A stretch of DNA of 59,064 bases from Syntrophomonadaceae bacterium (lineage in GTDB: Bacteria; Bacillota; Dethiobacteria; DTU022), in the NCBI GenBank assembly GCA_003567725.1, contig PWYU01000021.1, positions 1 through 59,064 on the forward strand. Reading direction: 5' to 3'. Shown one piece after another: positions 37,235-45,912 of this stretch. Within the stretch, counting starts at the first letter, position 1. The number at the start of each line of letters is the position of its first letter. The notes under the pieces were generated by a model. It saw only the letters and a list, made by a program, of their open reading frames with translations. It was not told the origin of the DNA and ran no database searches. A program made the translations under genes and the position numbers.

Positions 37235-38611
37235 ATGCAAATTATTGCACTTGGCATCAACCATAAAACAGCGGCCCTGGAAACCAGGGAAAAGATTGCC
37301 TTTGCGGCTAAAGACAGGGCTGGTGTCTACACCTGGCTTGGCAGCTGTGAACCTGTTTCTGAAGCAGTCATTTTGTCAACCTGCAACCGTACTGAAATCT
37401 ACGCCTGCTGCCGTGATGCGACGGAGGGAAGGCAGGCCATGGTCAAGATGCTGGAAGTTGCCAGAGGGGTGCAGTTTTCTGAAATCGAAAATAGCCTCTA
37501 CTTCTATAGCGGTTTCGAGGCTGTTTCCCACCTGCTGGCAGTAACGGCCGGGCTCGATTCGATGATTTTGGGTGAAACACAGATCCAGGGCCAGGTTAAG
37601 GAAGCTTTTGAAGAAGCGTCAGAAGCCGGCGCAGTGGGCAAAGCCCTGCACGGCCTGTTTCGGCAGGCAGCCAAGTGCGCCAAACGGGTTCAGACTGAAA
37701 CCAGAATCAATCATAACTCGGTTTCGGTCAGTTATGTGGCTGTAGATATGCTTAAAAAAGAACTGGGCAGTTTCGATCATCTGGCGGTCCTGGTCATCGG
37801 AGCGGGTAAAATGTCCAGGTTGACCTTGCAGCATTTGTTCGAATTTGGAGCCAGGGATATCCGGGTTACCAGCCGCACTTTCGAACGGGCCAGCGACCTG
37901 GCTCACCTCTTCAACGCCAGGGCCATAGATTTCACCCGCAAGGAGGAGACCCTACCGGCCATCGATATTATTATTACCTCCACCGGGGCGCCTCACTTGA
38001 TCCTGCGCCGATCGGATTTAGAAAAAGTGATGAAAAGAAGAAAGTACAGGCCTTTGTTTATCATCGATATTGCTGTGCCCCGGGACGTGGAAGCGTCCGT
38101 GCGTGATATGAAACGCGTCTATTTATATGATATGGATAGTCTCCAGCAGGTGGTAACTGCCAATCAAAAGGAACGCGAAAAAGAAGCTTTGGTTGCCAAA
38201 AACCTGGTGGCAGAAGAAACGGAAGAATACCGGGAGTGGTTTAAAGCGCTGGATATTGCCCCGGTAATCAAGGCCCTGCGCCAGAAGGCAGAGCGGATCC
38301 GACAGGTGGAGACGGAAAAATGCCTGGAGAAAAAACTGGGGCGCTTGAATGAAAGAGAAAAGCAGGCTGTTGAAAACCTGACTCGTTCGGTTATGAACGC
38401 CCTGCTCAAGGAGCCGATTATAAACATGAAAAGCACTGCAGTTAAAGAAACGGACGATTTCCACCTGGAATGCCTCTTTTACCTTTTCAATCTGCAGCAG
38501 GAATTCGAAACCTCCGGGCATACTGTATCGGTGGAAGCGAACCGGGCTCTGGAAAATTATGGCTTAGAAAAAGAAAAAAACCGTGAAGGAGGAAAGGTAG
38601 ATGGGCGGTAA
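37235..38611 (+). CDS. hemA: glutamyl-tRNA reductase
   Basis: 458 residues. The GINHKTAALETREK N-terminus, nucleophilic Cys50 in LSTCNRTEIY, the LGETQIQGQVKEA segment, the NADPH-binding VIGAGKM and the C-terminal dimerisation helix are present. It reduces glutamyl-tRNA to glutamate-1-semialdehyde, the first committed tetrapyrrole step. It overlaps the cobalt transporter gene cbiQ by 11 bases, tying precursor supply to cobalt uptake. Confidence 0.96.
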   Translation: MQIIALGINHKTAALETREKIAFAAKDRAGVYTWLGSCEPVSEAVILSTCNRTEIYACCRDATEGRQAMVKMLEVARGVQFSEIENSLYFYSGFEAVSHLLAVTAGLDSMILGETQIQGQVKEAFEEASEAGAVGKALHGLFRQAAKCAKRVQTETRINHNSVSVSYVAVDMLKKELGSFDHLAVLVIGAGKMSRLTLQHLFEFGARDIRVTSRTFERASDLAHLFNARAIDFTRKEETLPAIDIIITSTGAPHLILRRSDLEKVMKRRKYRPLFIIDIAVPRDVEASVRDMKRVYLYDMDSLQQVVTANQKEREKEALVAKNLVAEETEEYREWFKALDIAPVIKALRQKAERIRQVETEKCLEKKLGRLNEREKQAVENLTRSVMNALLKEPIINMKSTAVKETDDFHLECLFYLFNLQQEFETSGHTVSVEANRALENYGLEKEKNREGGKVDGR

Positions 38612-39356
38612 TCATTCTCAGCATGGCAGCCTTCTAGGAGGCCGGTCGGGATATCTGGTTAGGCGCAGACCCCTTGAACCGCGCAGCAAGCTGGTTACCG
38701 GAATCATCTTTGTTTTCGGAGTGATCAGCATCGGGGAGCCCTTGCTGCTTGTAGCGGCTTTTAGCTTTGCCGTTATATTTGCCGTGCAAGGTGGATTTAC
38801 GGTGGGACAGCTTTTTAAAAAGCTGTCCTTGATTGTGCCTTTCCTGGCCCTGATGGGCATCCCTCTGCTACTGGGATCTGGTTTGCCACCAACTCCTGAG
38901 CGGGTGGGACTGGCTTCTTTAATCCTGCTCAAAGCCCTGACAGCAATGACCTTTACACTTTATGTCTTTTTCAACCAGCCTGTTGAGGAGATGCTGGAAG
39001 CAATGGATCACTTAAAAGTGCCGCCCGCCGTAACAGCTGTTATCTACCTGGCTTATCGCTATGGTTTCCTGTTTATTCAGGAAATGCAGACTACTATCAA
39101 GGCCCTGCAGGCCCGGTTATTCAAGGCCCAGCTCAGCAGGCAGTCGCTTCCGGTCTACGGGGAAGTGGCAGGCGGTCTTTTTATTAAATCGCTCAACCGT
39201 TCAGAAACCGTCTACCGGGCTATGGCTGCGCGGGGCTTTGACGGAAAGATCCCTGTCGGTAAACCCAGGCCAATCACAAACCCGGACCTGGCCATGGCAG
39301 CCGGGCCGGTAATTTTTCTGGCCGCCTTATTAATCCTGGAACAGGTGGTGTTATGA
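38601..39356 (+). CDS. cbiQ: cobalt ECF transporter T component CbiQ
   Basis: 251 residues with about five to six membrane segments. After a short His/Gly-rich N-terminus it has the T-component coupling segments with Ala-Arg-Gly signatures (KALQARLFKAQ and YRAMAARGFDG). It couples the CbiO ATPase to the CbiM substrate subunit. The end overlaps cbiO by four bases. Confidence 0.9.
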   Translation: MGGNHSQHGSLLGGRSGYLVRRRPLEPRSKLVTGIIFVFGVISIGEPLLLVAAFSFAVIFAVQGGFTVGQLFKKLSLIVPFLALMGIPLLLGSGLPPTPERVGLASLILLKALTAMTFTLYVFFNQPVEEMLEAMDHLKVPPAVTAVIYLAYRYGFLFIQEMQTTIKALQARLFKAQLSRQSLPVYGEVAGGLFIKSLNRSETVYRAMAARGFDGKIPVGKPRPITNPDLAMAAGPVIFLAALLILEQVVL

Positions 39357-40186
39357 TGTCCTATGCCTTAGAAATAGAAAACTTATGCTATGCTTACCCG
39401 GATGGCACTCCGGCTTTGCACGGGGTTACTCTGAAAGTCAAGAAAAAGAAAAAAACAGCTGTTCTGGGTACGAACGGCAGCGGTAAGACTACCCTGCTCT
39501 ACCACCTTAACGGAACCATCCCGATCCAGGAAGGATTGGTCAGGGTGATGGAATGTCCGGTATGTAAAGAGAATATATCCCGCATCCGGCGGATGGTGGG
39601 CCTGCTTTTCGATAATCCCGATAATCAACTTTTTTCAACCACCGTCTTTGGTGATATTGCTTTCGGCCCTCGCAACATGGGCCTGGTGGAGGAAGAGATC
39701 GAAACAAGGGTTGATGAAGTGATCCGCAGGGTGGGAATCGAAGATTTGGCCGAGCGCCCGCCCTACAGCCTCAGCCTGGGCCAGAAGAAACGGGCTGCCA
39801 TTGCCGGCCTTTTGGCAATGCGCCCGCAGATAATGGCCTGCGATGAGCCATTTTCAGGGCTCGACCCGGCCGTAGCTGCACAATTCAGAACGATCCTGGA
39901 TCAATTGAAGGAGCAGGGAAGAACTCTCATCTACAGCACCCACGATGTTGATCTGGCCTATGGATGGGCCGATGAAGTGGTGGTTATGAAAGAGGGACAG
40001 ATCCTGAAATCAGGAGCGGTGGACATGCTGCGTGATGAAAGCTTGATGAAGGAGGCTTCTTTACAGCTGCCTGTGCTGGCCGAGCTTTTCAAGAATAGCG
40101 CCTATAAACCTAGAACTGCTGCAGAAGCTTCCCGAATTTTGTCCGGTTTAGGGTTTAAGGCTGCTTCTGATGGAGCAGGCTTATAA
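39353..40186 (+). CDS. cbiO: cobalt ECF transporter ATPase CbiO
   Basis: 277 residues with Walker A GTNGSGKTT, signature LSLGQKKR and Walker B IMACDEPFSGLDP. The DNPDNQLFSTTVFGDIAFGP segment is typical of ECF ATPases. It powers cobalt uptake with CbiQ and CbiM. The last 40 residues are variable. A 236-base gap follows before the lipoprotein gene. Confidence 0.93.
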   Translation: MMSYALEIENLCYAYPDGTPALHGVTLKVKKKKKTAVLGTNGSGKTTLLYHLNGTIPIQEGLVRVMECPVCKENISRIRRMVGLLFDNPDNQLFSTTVFGDIAFGPRNMGLVEEEIETRVDEVIRRVGIEDLAERPPYSLSLGQKKRAAIAGLLAMRPQIMACDEPFSGLDPAVAAQFRTILDQLKEQGRTLIYSTHDVDLAYGWADEVVVMKEGQILKSGAVDMLRDESLMKEASLQLPVLAELFKNSAYKPRTAAEASRILSGLGFKAASDGAGL

Positions 40187-40422
40187 ACCGGACTTAAGGA
40201 AAGAGGCTTAGTAATTAACAGGGGAGGTGCGTTATCAAATCTGACTGCTGAAAAGGTTTCTGCCCGGCCGGTTTGAGCGGTAACAGGTTTGAGTAAAAGC
40301 ATGAGATAATGGCGGTTTTTTAACACTGAGCGAATTAAGCGTTATTAAATATTCTATGAATGTTTTGGTTTAGGGTCGCGGATGCTAAATTAAATGATTG
40401 GAGAAATAGGAGGAAACAATTG

Positions 40423-40890
40423 ATGAAGAAATATTTCTGGATTTCAGCTTTAGTGCTGGTTGGATTGCTGACCATGGTAGGCTGCGAAGAAGAGGCGCAG
40501 ACGGCAGACGATCACTACGGCCAGGATCATTCTCATCATGAAGTGATCACAATATTTGAGGTTATTGACCGCCGGGCGGAAGAAGTAACCGCCTATGTCC
40601 ATGGCGATCACTGGCACGGCAACCTGCCTGAAATACCCGAAGGTGAAAACATATCCCTCGGTGCTTATATCGAAGAAGATGATGAGGAAGTGCTGCTTGA
40701 CGGCGATCATCATGCTCTGGGTGTGACCCTGGCCGACGGAGCTGAAGAAGGTATTGTCAACTTCGATCTGCACGGTGACCATGTGCACATCATCGGAGAG
40801 CAGGAAGGCGAAACCATGGTGGTTTTCCAGTTTATCCATGATGGTGATGTTGAATACGTAACTCCGCCGCTAGAAGTTAAAGTCAAATAA
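40423..40890 (+). CDS. histidine-rich lipoprotein with two HxxHxH motifs
   Basis: 155 residues from ATG 40423, which has AGGAGG at 40408-40413. An earlier in-frame ATG at 40360 lacks such a site and would precede the signal peptide with 21 residues. The signal peptide ends in a lipobox with Cys21, and a His/Asp-rich stretch follows. Two copies of H-G-D-H-x-H lie at residues 60-65 and 117-122, the metal-binding pattern known from streptococcal histidine-triad (Pht) proteins. Lying between cbiO and cbiM, it probably captures cobalt or another divalent metal outside the cell. CbiN is absent and this protein may take its place (inference). Confidence 0.75.
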   Translation: MKKYFWISALVLVGLLTMVGCEEEAQTADDHYGQDHSHHEVITIFEVIDRRAEEVTAYVHGDHWHGNLPEIPEGENISLGAYIEEDDEEVLLDGDHHALGVTLADGAEEGIVNFDLHGDHVHIIGEQEGETMVVFQFIHDGDVEYVTPPLEVKVK

Positions 40891-40942
40891 TTATCCTGGT
40901 AATTATTTATCCAGATAATTATAGCAGGAAGGAGTTGTTTTT

Positions 40943-41584
40943 ATGCATATCGCAGATGGCGTATTGAGCACATCCGTGGCAGCCGGCACCTCAGCGGTAA
41001 CTGCTGCCACCCTGGCTTATTCAGTCAAGGGAATGACAGAAGAAGAGATGCCGAAAACCAGCCTGATGGCCGGGGTATTTTTCGCCGTGTCCCTGATCAG
41101 TATCCCTGTGGGCCCTTCAACAATCCATCCTTTGTTTGCCGGTTTGCTGGGAGTGATCCTGGGCAGACGGGCCCCGCTGGCTATTTTCGTGGGCTTGCTG
41201 CTCCAGGCTGTGCTGTTCCAGCACGGGGGGCTAACCACTCTTGGCGCCAATACCCTGATGTTGGCGGTTCCGGCACTTTTATCCTACCGGGTTTATCATG
41301 CCTTAACCGGCCGGCCTGTTTTTTTCCGTGGGGCCCTGGTCGGCGGTTTGTCAGTGGCGATTACTGTTTTTCTACTGGTAATTCTTTTGATTCTAACTGA
41401 TATGGCCTTTACTGAAGGCACTTTTTCAGTAATCAATATCTTGATTCTAAGTCACCTGCCGCTGATGGCAATAGAAGCGGTAGTTACCGGCTCTGCTTTG
41501 CAGCTGATTTATAAAGCCAGGCCGGAAATACTTGGAGAGATTAGAGATAAAAAAGAGGCTGTCGCAAAGGGCAGCCGGACATAG
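40943..41584 (+). CDS. cbiM: cobalt ECF transporter substrate-specific component CbiM
   Basis: 213 residues. The N-terminus is MHIADGVL, in which His2 and the amino terminus form the cobalt site of CbiM/NikM proteins. About six membrane segments follow, with PVGPSTIHPLFAGLLGVILG typical of the family. It binds cobalt and works with CbiQ and CbiO upstream. AGGAAGGAG lies before the ATG. Confidence 0.94.
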   Translation: MHIADGVLSTSVAAGTSAVTAATLAYSVKGMTEEEMPKTSLMAGVFFAVSLISIPVGPSTIHPLFAGLLGVILGRRAPLAIFVGLLLQAVLFQHGGLTTLGANTLMLAVPALLSYRVYHALTGRPVFFRGALVGGLSVAITVFLLVILLILTDMAFTEGTFSVINILILSHLPLMAIEAVVTGSALQLIYKARPEILGEIRDKKEAVAKGSRT

Positions 41585-41629
41585 GAAACATTTTAAAGTA
41601 TTGAAATTTATTAAGGCTTATTAATATTT

Positions 41630-41687
41630 GGAAGGGTACCGTTCTTCACTCCTTTCTTACGGCAGGCAATATGCCTTTAACCCTTCC
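41630..41687 (+). other. predicted three-way-junction RNA downstream of cbiM
   Basis: Outer stem GGAAGGGT/ACCCTTCC (41630-41637, 41680-41687) encloses two hairpins: CCGT/ACGG (41639-41642, 41659-41662) and AGGCA/TGCCT (41664-41668, 41672-41676). It matches no riboswitch class I know and stands directly before a terminator and the NikL-like gene. Confidence 0.4.
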
Positions 41688-41696
41688 GGTTAAATA

Positions 41697-41757
41697 CTGT
41701 CCCTTTCCGGTGTCTGAAAGCCATCAACCCGGGAAGGGGCAGGCCACTTTTTTATTT
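41697..41757 (+). terminator. strong intrinsic terminator between cbiM and the NikL-like gene
   Basis: Arms 41697-41710 and 41729-41742 form 14 continuous pairs including two G-U pairs, followed by TTTTTTATTTT from 41748. It separates the cluster into two transcripts or acts as an attenuator for the next gene. Confidence 0.75.
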
Positions 41758-41815
41758 TGGTAAAGCATCATAGTATAATTATAAACTACTGTTGATAAAA
41801 TCCGAGGTGGTAAAG

Positions 41816-42250
41816 ATGTTTAAAAAATATAGGTCTATTATATTACTTCTGGGAGTGCTGGCAATACTCCTGTCCGCTTCTCCGGTTTTTGCCCACCTGA
41901 TGCTGATCGAACCGGTAGAGGAGGGCAGGGTGAGAGTGGCTTTTGATGACGGCAGTGCAAACCGCCACGCAGAAGTGGTGGTTTATGATGAAAATGAGAA
42001 CGAAATTGCCAGGGGAGATGTCGACGGCGAGGGTTATTTCAACTATGATCCGCAAGAGGCGGAGCTGCTGGTAGCAGATGATGGTTTCGGCCACCGGGCC
42101 GAATATGTCGCGGGGGAAGAAACACAGCAGGCCCTGCAACGGGGGCCGGTGGTGGCAGGAGTTCTGTTCGGATTTGCCTTCATAGCAGGTTTATTTCAGT
42201 ACAGGATCCAGAAGAAAAACAGTAATGTACAGGAAGAAAGCGGTAATTAA
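41816..42250 (+). CDS. NikL/CbiL-like accessory protein of a cobalt/nickel ECF transporter
   Basis: 144 residues. The signal peptide ends S-P-V-F-A, so the mature protein would begin with His27 (HLMLIEP). A small carboxypeptidase-regulatory-like beta domain (about 28-95, with VAFDDGS and GDVDGEGYF) and one C-terminal membrane segment (about 112-130) follow. This layout matches NikL-type auxiliary subunits found with CbiM/NikM. A mature N-terminal His could bind metal. The start at ATG 41816 with GAGGTGG at 41804-41810 is better than an upstream in-frame TTG at 41792. It precedes cbiX. Confidence 0.65.
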   Translation: MFKKYRSIILLLGVLAILLSASPVFAHLMLIEPVEEGRVRVAFDDGSANRHAEVVVYDENENEIARGDVDGEGYFNYDPQEAELLVADDGFGHRAEYVAGEETQQALQRGPVVAGVLFGFAFIAGLFQYRIQKKNSNVQEESGN

Positions 42251-42280
42251 TAAGAACTGGTACAATGGAGGTTGATATAA

Positions 42281-42649
42281 TTGAAAAAAAGCTTGATTGT
42301 TCTCGGCCACGGCAGCAAGGCGCCCGAAGCTACTGAAACCCTGGCCGCCGTTACAGCCATGGTCAGGGAAAAAACAGCTTATGACCGGGTTGATTATGCA
42401 TCCCTGCAGTTGAGCGAACCTGATCTGGCAGAGGTGGTGCGAGACCAGGCCGCAACCGGGATGGGGCAAATTACGGTTCTGCCCTTTTTAATTGCCGTCG
42501 GCCAGCATGTAAAGATAGATATCCCGGAAGCTTTGGCCGAACTGGGCCGGCAGCTACCAGAAGTTGAAATACGCCTGGCTGGGCCGCTTGGTGCTGATCC
42601 GCGGCTGGCCGAGATCCTGGTTGAGCGGGCCCAGGAAATGGAGCGCTGA
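42281..42649 (+). CDS. cbiX: sirohydrochlorin cobaltochelatase, short form (CbiX)
   Basis: 122 residues, the size of the small homodimeric CbiX type. The metal-binding His lies in LGHGSKAPEA near the start and a second in GQHVKIDIPE. It inserts cobalt into sirohydrochlorin, the step that defines the anaerobic early-cobalt route. The start is TTG at 42281 with GGAGGT upstream. cbiC begins two bases after its stop. Confidence 0.9.
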   Translation: MKKSLIVLGHGSKAPEATETLAAVTAMVREKTAYDRVDYASLQLSEPDLAEVVRDQAATGMGQITVLPFLIAVGQHVKIDIPEALAELGRQLPEVEIRLAGPLGADPRLAEILVERAQEMER

Positions 42650-42651
42650 TC

Positions 42652-43296
42652 ATGAAATCATTTATAACCAATCCGGAAGGGATAGAAAACAAGAGTATGC
42701 TGATCATCGAGGAAGAGCTGGGCAATAAATTGAAAACCTTCAATTCGGCAGAAGGGGCGGTGGTCAAAAGAATTATCCATACTACGGCTGATTTTGAATA
42801 TGCCGATCTCCTGGCTTTATCTCCCGGCGCCCTGGAGGTGGCTAAAAATGCCATCAAGGCAGAAGGCCAAGTGATTGTTACCGATACTAATATGATTGCC
42901 GCCGGGATCAATAAAGCGCTGCTGGTTGATTTTGGGGGGCGGGTGGAATGCCTGGTGGCAGAAGAAGAAACCAGGACGGCAGCCCTGGAAGCAGGCTTGA
43001 CCCGCTCCATGGTTAACATCAGGCGGGCTGTTAAAAAATACCCCGGTGCCATTTATGTTATAGGAAATGCTCCCACTGCTCTATATGAGCTGCTCCGGCT
43101 GGTGGAAGAAAATAAAGCAAACCCCGTCCTGGTGGTCGGTGTCCCCGTCGGTTTTGTAGAAGCACGGGAGTCGAAGGAAGAACTTTTAAAATCGGCAGTT
43201 CCCCATATCGCGATCCGCGGCCGTAAAGGCGGAAGCACAGTAGCTGTAGCCATTATTAATGCTTTGCTCAAGCTGGCGGCAGGTCCTGTTGAATAA
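42652..43296 (+). CDS. cbiC: cobalt-precorrin-8X methylmutase
   Basis: 214 residues with VTDTNMIAAGI, NAPTALYELL and VGVPVGFVEARESKEEL, which are family-specific. It moves the methyl group from C11 to C12, giving cobyrinic acid. It is tightly spaced behind cbiX. Confidence 0.95.
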   Translation: MKSFITNPEGIENKSMLIIEEELGNKLKTFNSAEGAVVKRIIHTTADFEYADLLALSPGALEVAKNAIKAEGQVIVTDTNMIAAGINKALLVDFGGRVECLVAEEETRTAALEAGLTRSMVNIRRAVKKYPGAIYVIGNAPTALYELLRLVEENKANPVLVVGVPVGFVEARESKEELLKSAVPHIAIRGRKGGSTVAVAIINALLKLAAGPVE

Positions 43297-43369
43297 TTTA
43301 TTTGGATCTGCCGGCCGGTTTGCCGGTTTAATAAATGCTTAAAACGGCAATGCAAAAAGGGGTGCTCCT

Positions 43370-44482
43370 ATGAGCTGGGAAAATACCGTTACCGAGGGAC
43401 GCAGGCTCAGGCGTGGGCGCAGCAGCGGGTCCTGTGCCGCGGCTGCAGCCAGGGCTGCCGTTGCTATGCTTTTTAATGACGAAAAGCTAAAAAAAGTGAG
43501 TATCAATACTCCCGCCGGTGTCCGTCTTAAAATGGATTTGGAAGATGTTGATTGTAAAGCCGGCATGGTGAGCTGTGCGGTACGTAAAGATGCAGGCGAC
43601 GATCCCGATATTACCAATGGTATGCTAATCTATGCCCGCGCGATCGTCGTTTCCGAGCCGGGCGTGAAGATCAAGGCGGGTCAGGGTGTGGGGATGGTAA
43701 CCAGGCCAGGTCTGCAGGTAGAAGTTGGCAAGCCGGCCATTAACCCGGTACCTGAAAAGATGATTCTAGAGGAAGCCTGCGCTGTTCTTCCCCCTGGCAA
43801 AGGTGTGGAGATCGAAATAAACATCCCCGATGGAGAGCGCCTGACCCAAAAGACCCTCAATGCCAGGCTCGGTATAACCGGTGGGCTTTCCATATTAGGG
43901 ACGAGTGGTTTGGTAGAACCGATGTCGGAACAATCTTACAAAGATACCCTGGCCCTGGAGCTAAAAGCAGTTCGCCAGGAGCACAGGGGACCGGCTGTAC
44001 TGGTAACCGGCAATTATGGGCGGGAGCTGGCCCGGGAACATTTCAGGCTGCCCGAGAAAGCAATAGTTAAAATCGGTAACCTGATCGGTTTTTCTTTAGA
44101 CCGCTGCCTGGAGCTTGAATTTGAAAAAATCTTACTCATCGGTCATATTGGAAAGCTGATTAAAGTTACAGCCGGTGTTTTCAATACCCACAGCCGGATA
44201 GCTGATGCCCGTTTTGAAATTTTTGCCGCCCGGGCTGCCCTGCTTGGGGCCGCGCCGGAGCAAATTAGAAAACTGCGGGAGATGACGACCACCGAAGATA
44301 TGGTTGATCTTCTGGCCGGTCTTGGTGACGAAAACATTTTTAACCGGTTAGCAGTGGATGTCAGCAGCCGGGCTGGCGATTATTTATACGGCCAGATGGA
44401 GGTTGGAACGATATTATTCAATTTCAGGCGGGGCCTGCTCGGGTGTGATGAAAAGGCCGGCCAGATACTGGAGGAGTTTTAA
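43370..44482 (+). CDS. cbiD: cobalt-precorrin-5B C1-methyltransferase
   Basis: 370 residues. The N-terminal RRGRSSGSCAAAAARAA motif and the ITGGLSILGTSGLVEPMS segment identify CbiD, which acts only in the anaerobic pathway. It methylates C1 after loss of acetaldehyde by CbiG. A 73-base gap separates it from cbiC. Its stop lies one base before the cbiE start. Confidence 0.95.
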   Translation: MSWENTVTEGRRLRRGRSSGSCAAAAARAAVAMLFNDEKLKKVSINTPAGVRLKMDLEDVDCKAGMVSCAVRKDAGDDPDITNGMLIYARAIVVSEPGVKIKAGQGVGMVTRPGLQVEVGKPAINPVPEKMILEEACAVLPPGKGVEIEINIPDGERLTQKTLNARLGITGGLSILGTSGLVEPMSEQSYKDTLALELKAVRQEHRGPAVLVTGNYGRELAREHFRLPEKAIVKIGNLIGFSLDRCLELEFEKILLIGHIGKLIKVTAGVFNTHSRIADARFEIFAARAALLGAAPEQIRKLREMTTTEDMVDLLAGLGDENIFNRLAVDVSSRAGDYLYGQMEVGTILFNFRRGLLGCDEKAGQILEEF

Positions 44483-44483
44483 A

Positions 44484-45125
44484 ATGCATAAGATTTATGT
44501 CCTGGGGGTGGGCCCGGGTTCAAGCGACTTTCTGCCGCCGGTGACGGCACAAAAAGCAGCCGAAAGTGATGTCCTGGTTGGAGGCAGGCGCAGCCTGGCC
44601 CTTTTTGAAGATCTGGAAAAAGAAAAGATCGAGATCACGGGCCGCCTTGATCCGGTTATAAAAGCGATCAATCAAAAACGGGAGAAAAAAAAGATTGCCG
44701 TTTTAGTTTCTGGAGATACCGGAATATACAGCCTGCTGCCCCGCCTGGCCGAAACCTTCGGCCGCTATTCGCTTGAAGTATATCCGGGCATAAGTGCCGC
44801 GCAGTATTTTTTCGCCAGGCTGGGGCTGTGCTGGCATGAAGCCGTTTTTATTAGCCTGCACGGCCGCAGCTCAGACGAGCTGCTTCAGCAGGCCTTGACA
44901 GCAAAGCGGCTGGTTGTTTTTACCGATCCAAAGCATACACCGGCTCTGATCTGCCGGGAGCTGGTGGAAGCGGGATTTGTCAATAAAAAGATCTACCTGG
45001 GGGAAGACCTATCCTATCCGGAAGAAAGGATCAGTTCCGGCTGTCCGGAGGATTTTACCACCTATGAAGCCTCAGGCTTGAATGTGATGATCATCGATTC
45101 AGATCTAAATCTAAAAATAGATTGA
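44484..45125 (+). CDS. cbiE: cobalt-precorrin-7 C5-methyltransferase
   Basis: 213 residues of the tetrapyrrole methylase fold: VLGVGPGSSDFLPPV at the N-terminus and LVSGDTGIYSLLPRL. The ATG at 44484 has GAGGAG at 44471-44476. An upstream in-frame start at 44358 would overlap cbiD and add residues unlike the family. It methylates C5, while the separate CbiT handles C15. Confidence 0.9.
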   Translation: MHKIYVLGVGPGSSDFLPPVTAQKAAESDVLVGGRRSLALFEDLEKEKIEITGRLDPVIKAINQKREKKKIAVLVSGDTGIYSLLPRLAETFGRYSLEVYPGISAAQYFFARLGLCWHEAVFISLHGRSSDELLQQALTAKRLVVFTDPKHTPALICRELVEAGFVNKKIYLGEDLSYPEERISSGCPEDFTTYEASGLNVMIIDSDLNLKID

Positions 45126-45270
45126 ACTTAATAAAAAGCTTAATGGGCAGCTAATATAATGCGGGTTGAAAGATAGGGCATCAACGCCGGAGCTTCTGTT
45201 TTAAACCTGGCTTGTATTAGTGAAGCAATCATGCCGGTCTTTGAGCTGGAAGAAGAAGCAGGTGACTGCA

Positions 45271-45912
45271 TTGGCAGATAGAGAAAAAAAGACAATTACA
45301 CCGGGGCTTCCCGATGAGCAGTTTATCAGGGGGGATGTGCCCCTAACCAAGGAAGAAATCCGCTGCCTGACTCTTTCCAAGCTGAGGTTGAAAGAAGGGC
45401 AAACGGTTCTTGATGTGGGAGCGGGTAGCGGGGGCTTGAGCATAGAAATAGCCCTGCTTATGCCTGGAGGGATGGTTTTTGCCGTAGAGCGCGATCCTGA
45501 AGCGGTAGCCCTGATCAGGGCTAACCTGAAAAATTTTGGCGCCGGGAATATTGTTATCCTGGAAACCAGCGCCTCACAGGCCCTCGAGGGAAATGATCTG
45601 CCGCAGACACTGGACCGGGTTGTAGTGGGAGGAAGCGGCGGAGAACTGGACCTGATTATCAAGCGCGGTTTTGAGCTGCTGGTGCCGGGTGGGATCATGG
45701 TTATAAACTGCATCTTGCTGGAAACCCTGCATGATAGCCTGCAGTTGCTGGGGCAAACAGGTTTTACCGAAATCGGCTTTATCCAGGCTTCTATAGCCAG
45801 GTCGCGTGAAATGGGGAAAAAGAGGGCTTTGAAGCCGCTTAATCCCGTCTTTATCGTCTCGGCGGTAAAGTCCGGCCAGGCAAGAAGCGCCGGTAGCAGA
45901 GGAGGGTATTGA
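45271..45912 (+). CDS. cbiT: cobalt-precorrin-6B C15-methyltransferase (decarboxylating)
   Basis: Class I SAM methyltransferase with TPGLPDEQFIRGDVPLTKEE, the typical CbiT N-terminus, and the SAM loop LDVGAGSGGLSIE. It methylates C15 and removes the C12 acetate carboxylate. The start is uncertain: TTG at 45271 with AGGTG upstream is chosen, giving 213 residues. In-frame GTG codons at 45262 and 45220 are alternatives. The stop TGA overlaps the next ATG by one base. Confidence 0.88.
   Translation: MADREKKTITPGLPDEQFIRGDVPLTKEEIRCLTLSKLRLKEGQTVLDVGAGSGGLSIEIALLMPGGMVFAVERDPEAVALIRANLKNFGAGNIVILETSASQALEGNDLPQTLDRVVVGGSGGELDLIIKRGFELLVPGGIMVINCILLETLHDSLQLLGQTGFTEIGFIQASIARSREMGKKRALKPLNPVFIVSAVKSGQARSAGSRGGY

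Noticed and set aside
42471-43052. Long antisense open frame opposite cbiX and cbiC
   Set aside because: It mirrors two clear, tightly packed pathway genes and lacks family features. The same holds for other antisense frames such as 5453-5806 and 55662-56186.
44358-44483. Early start for cbiE within cbiD
   Set aside because: The added 42 residues do not match the methylase family, while ATG 44484 has a good ribosome-binding site and the standard N-terminus.
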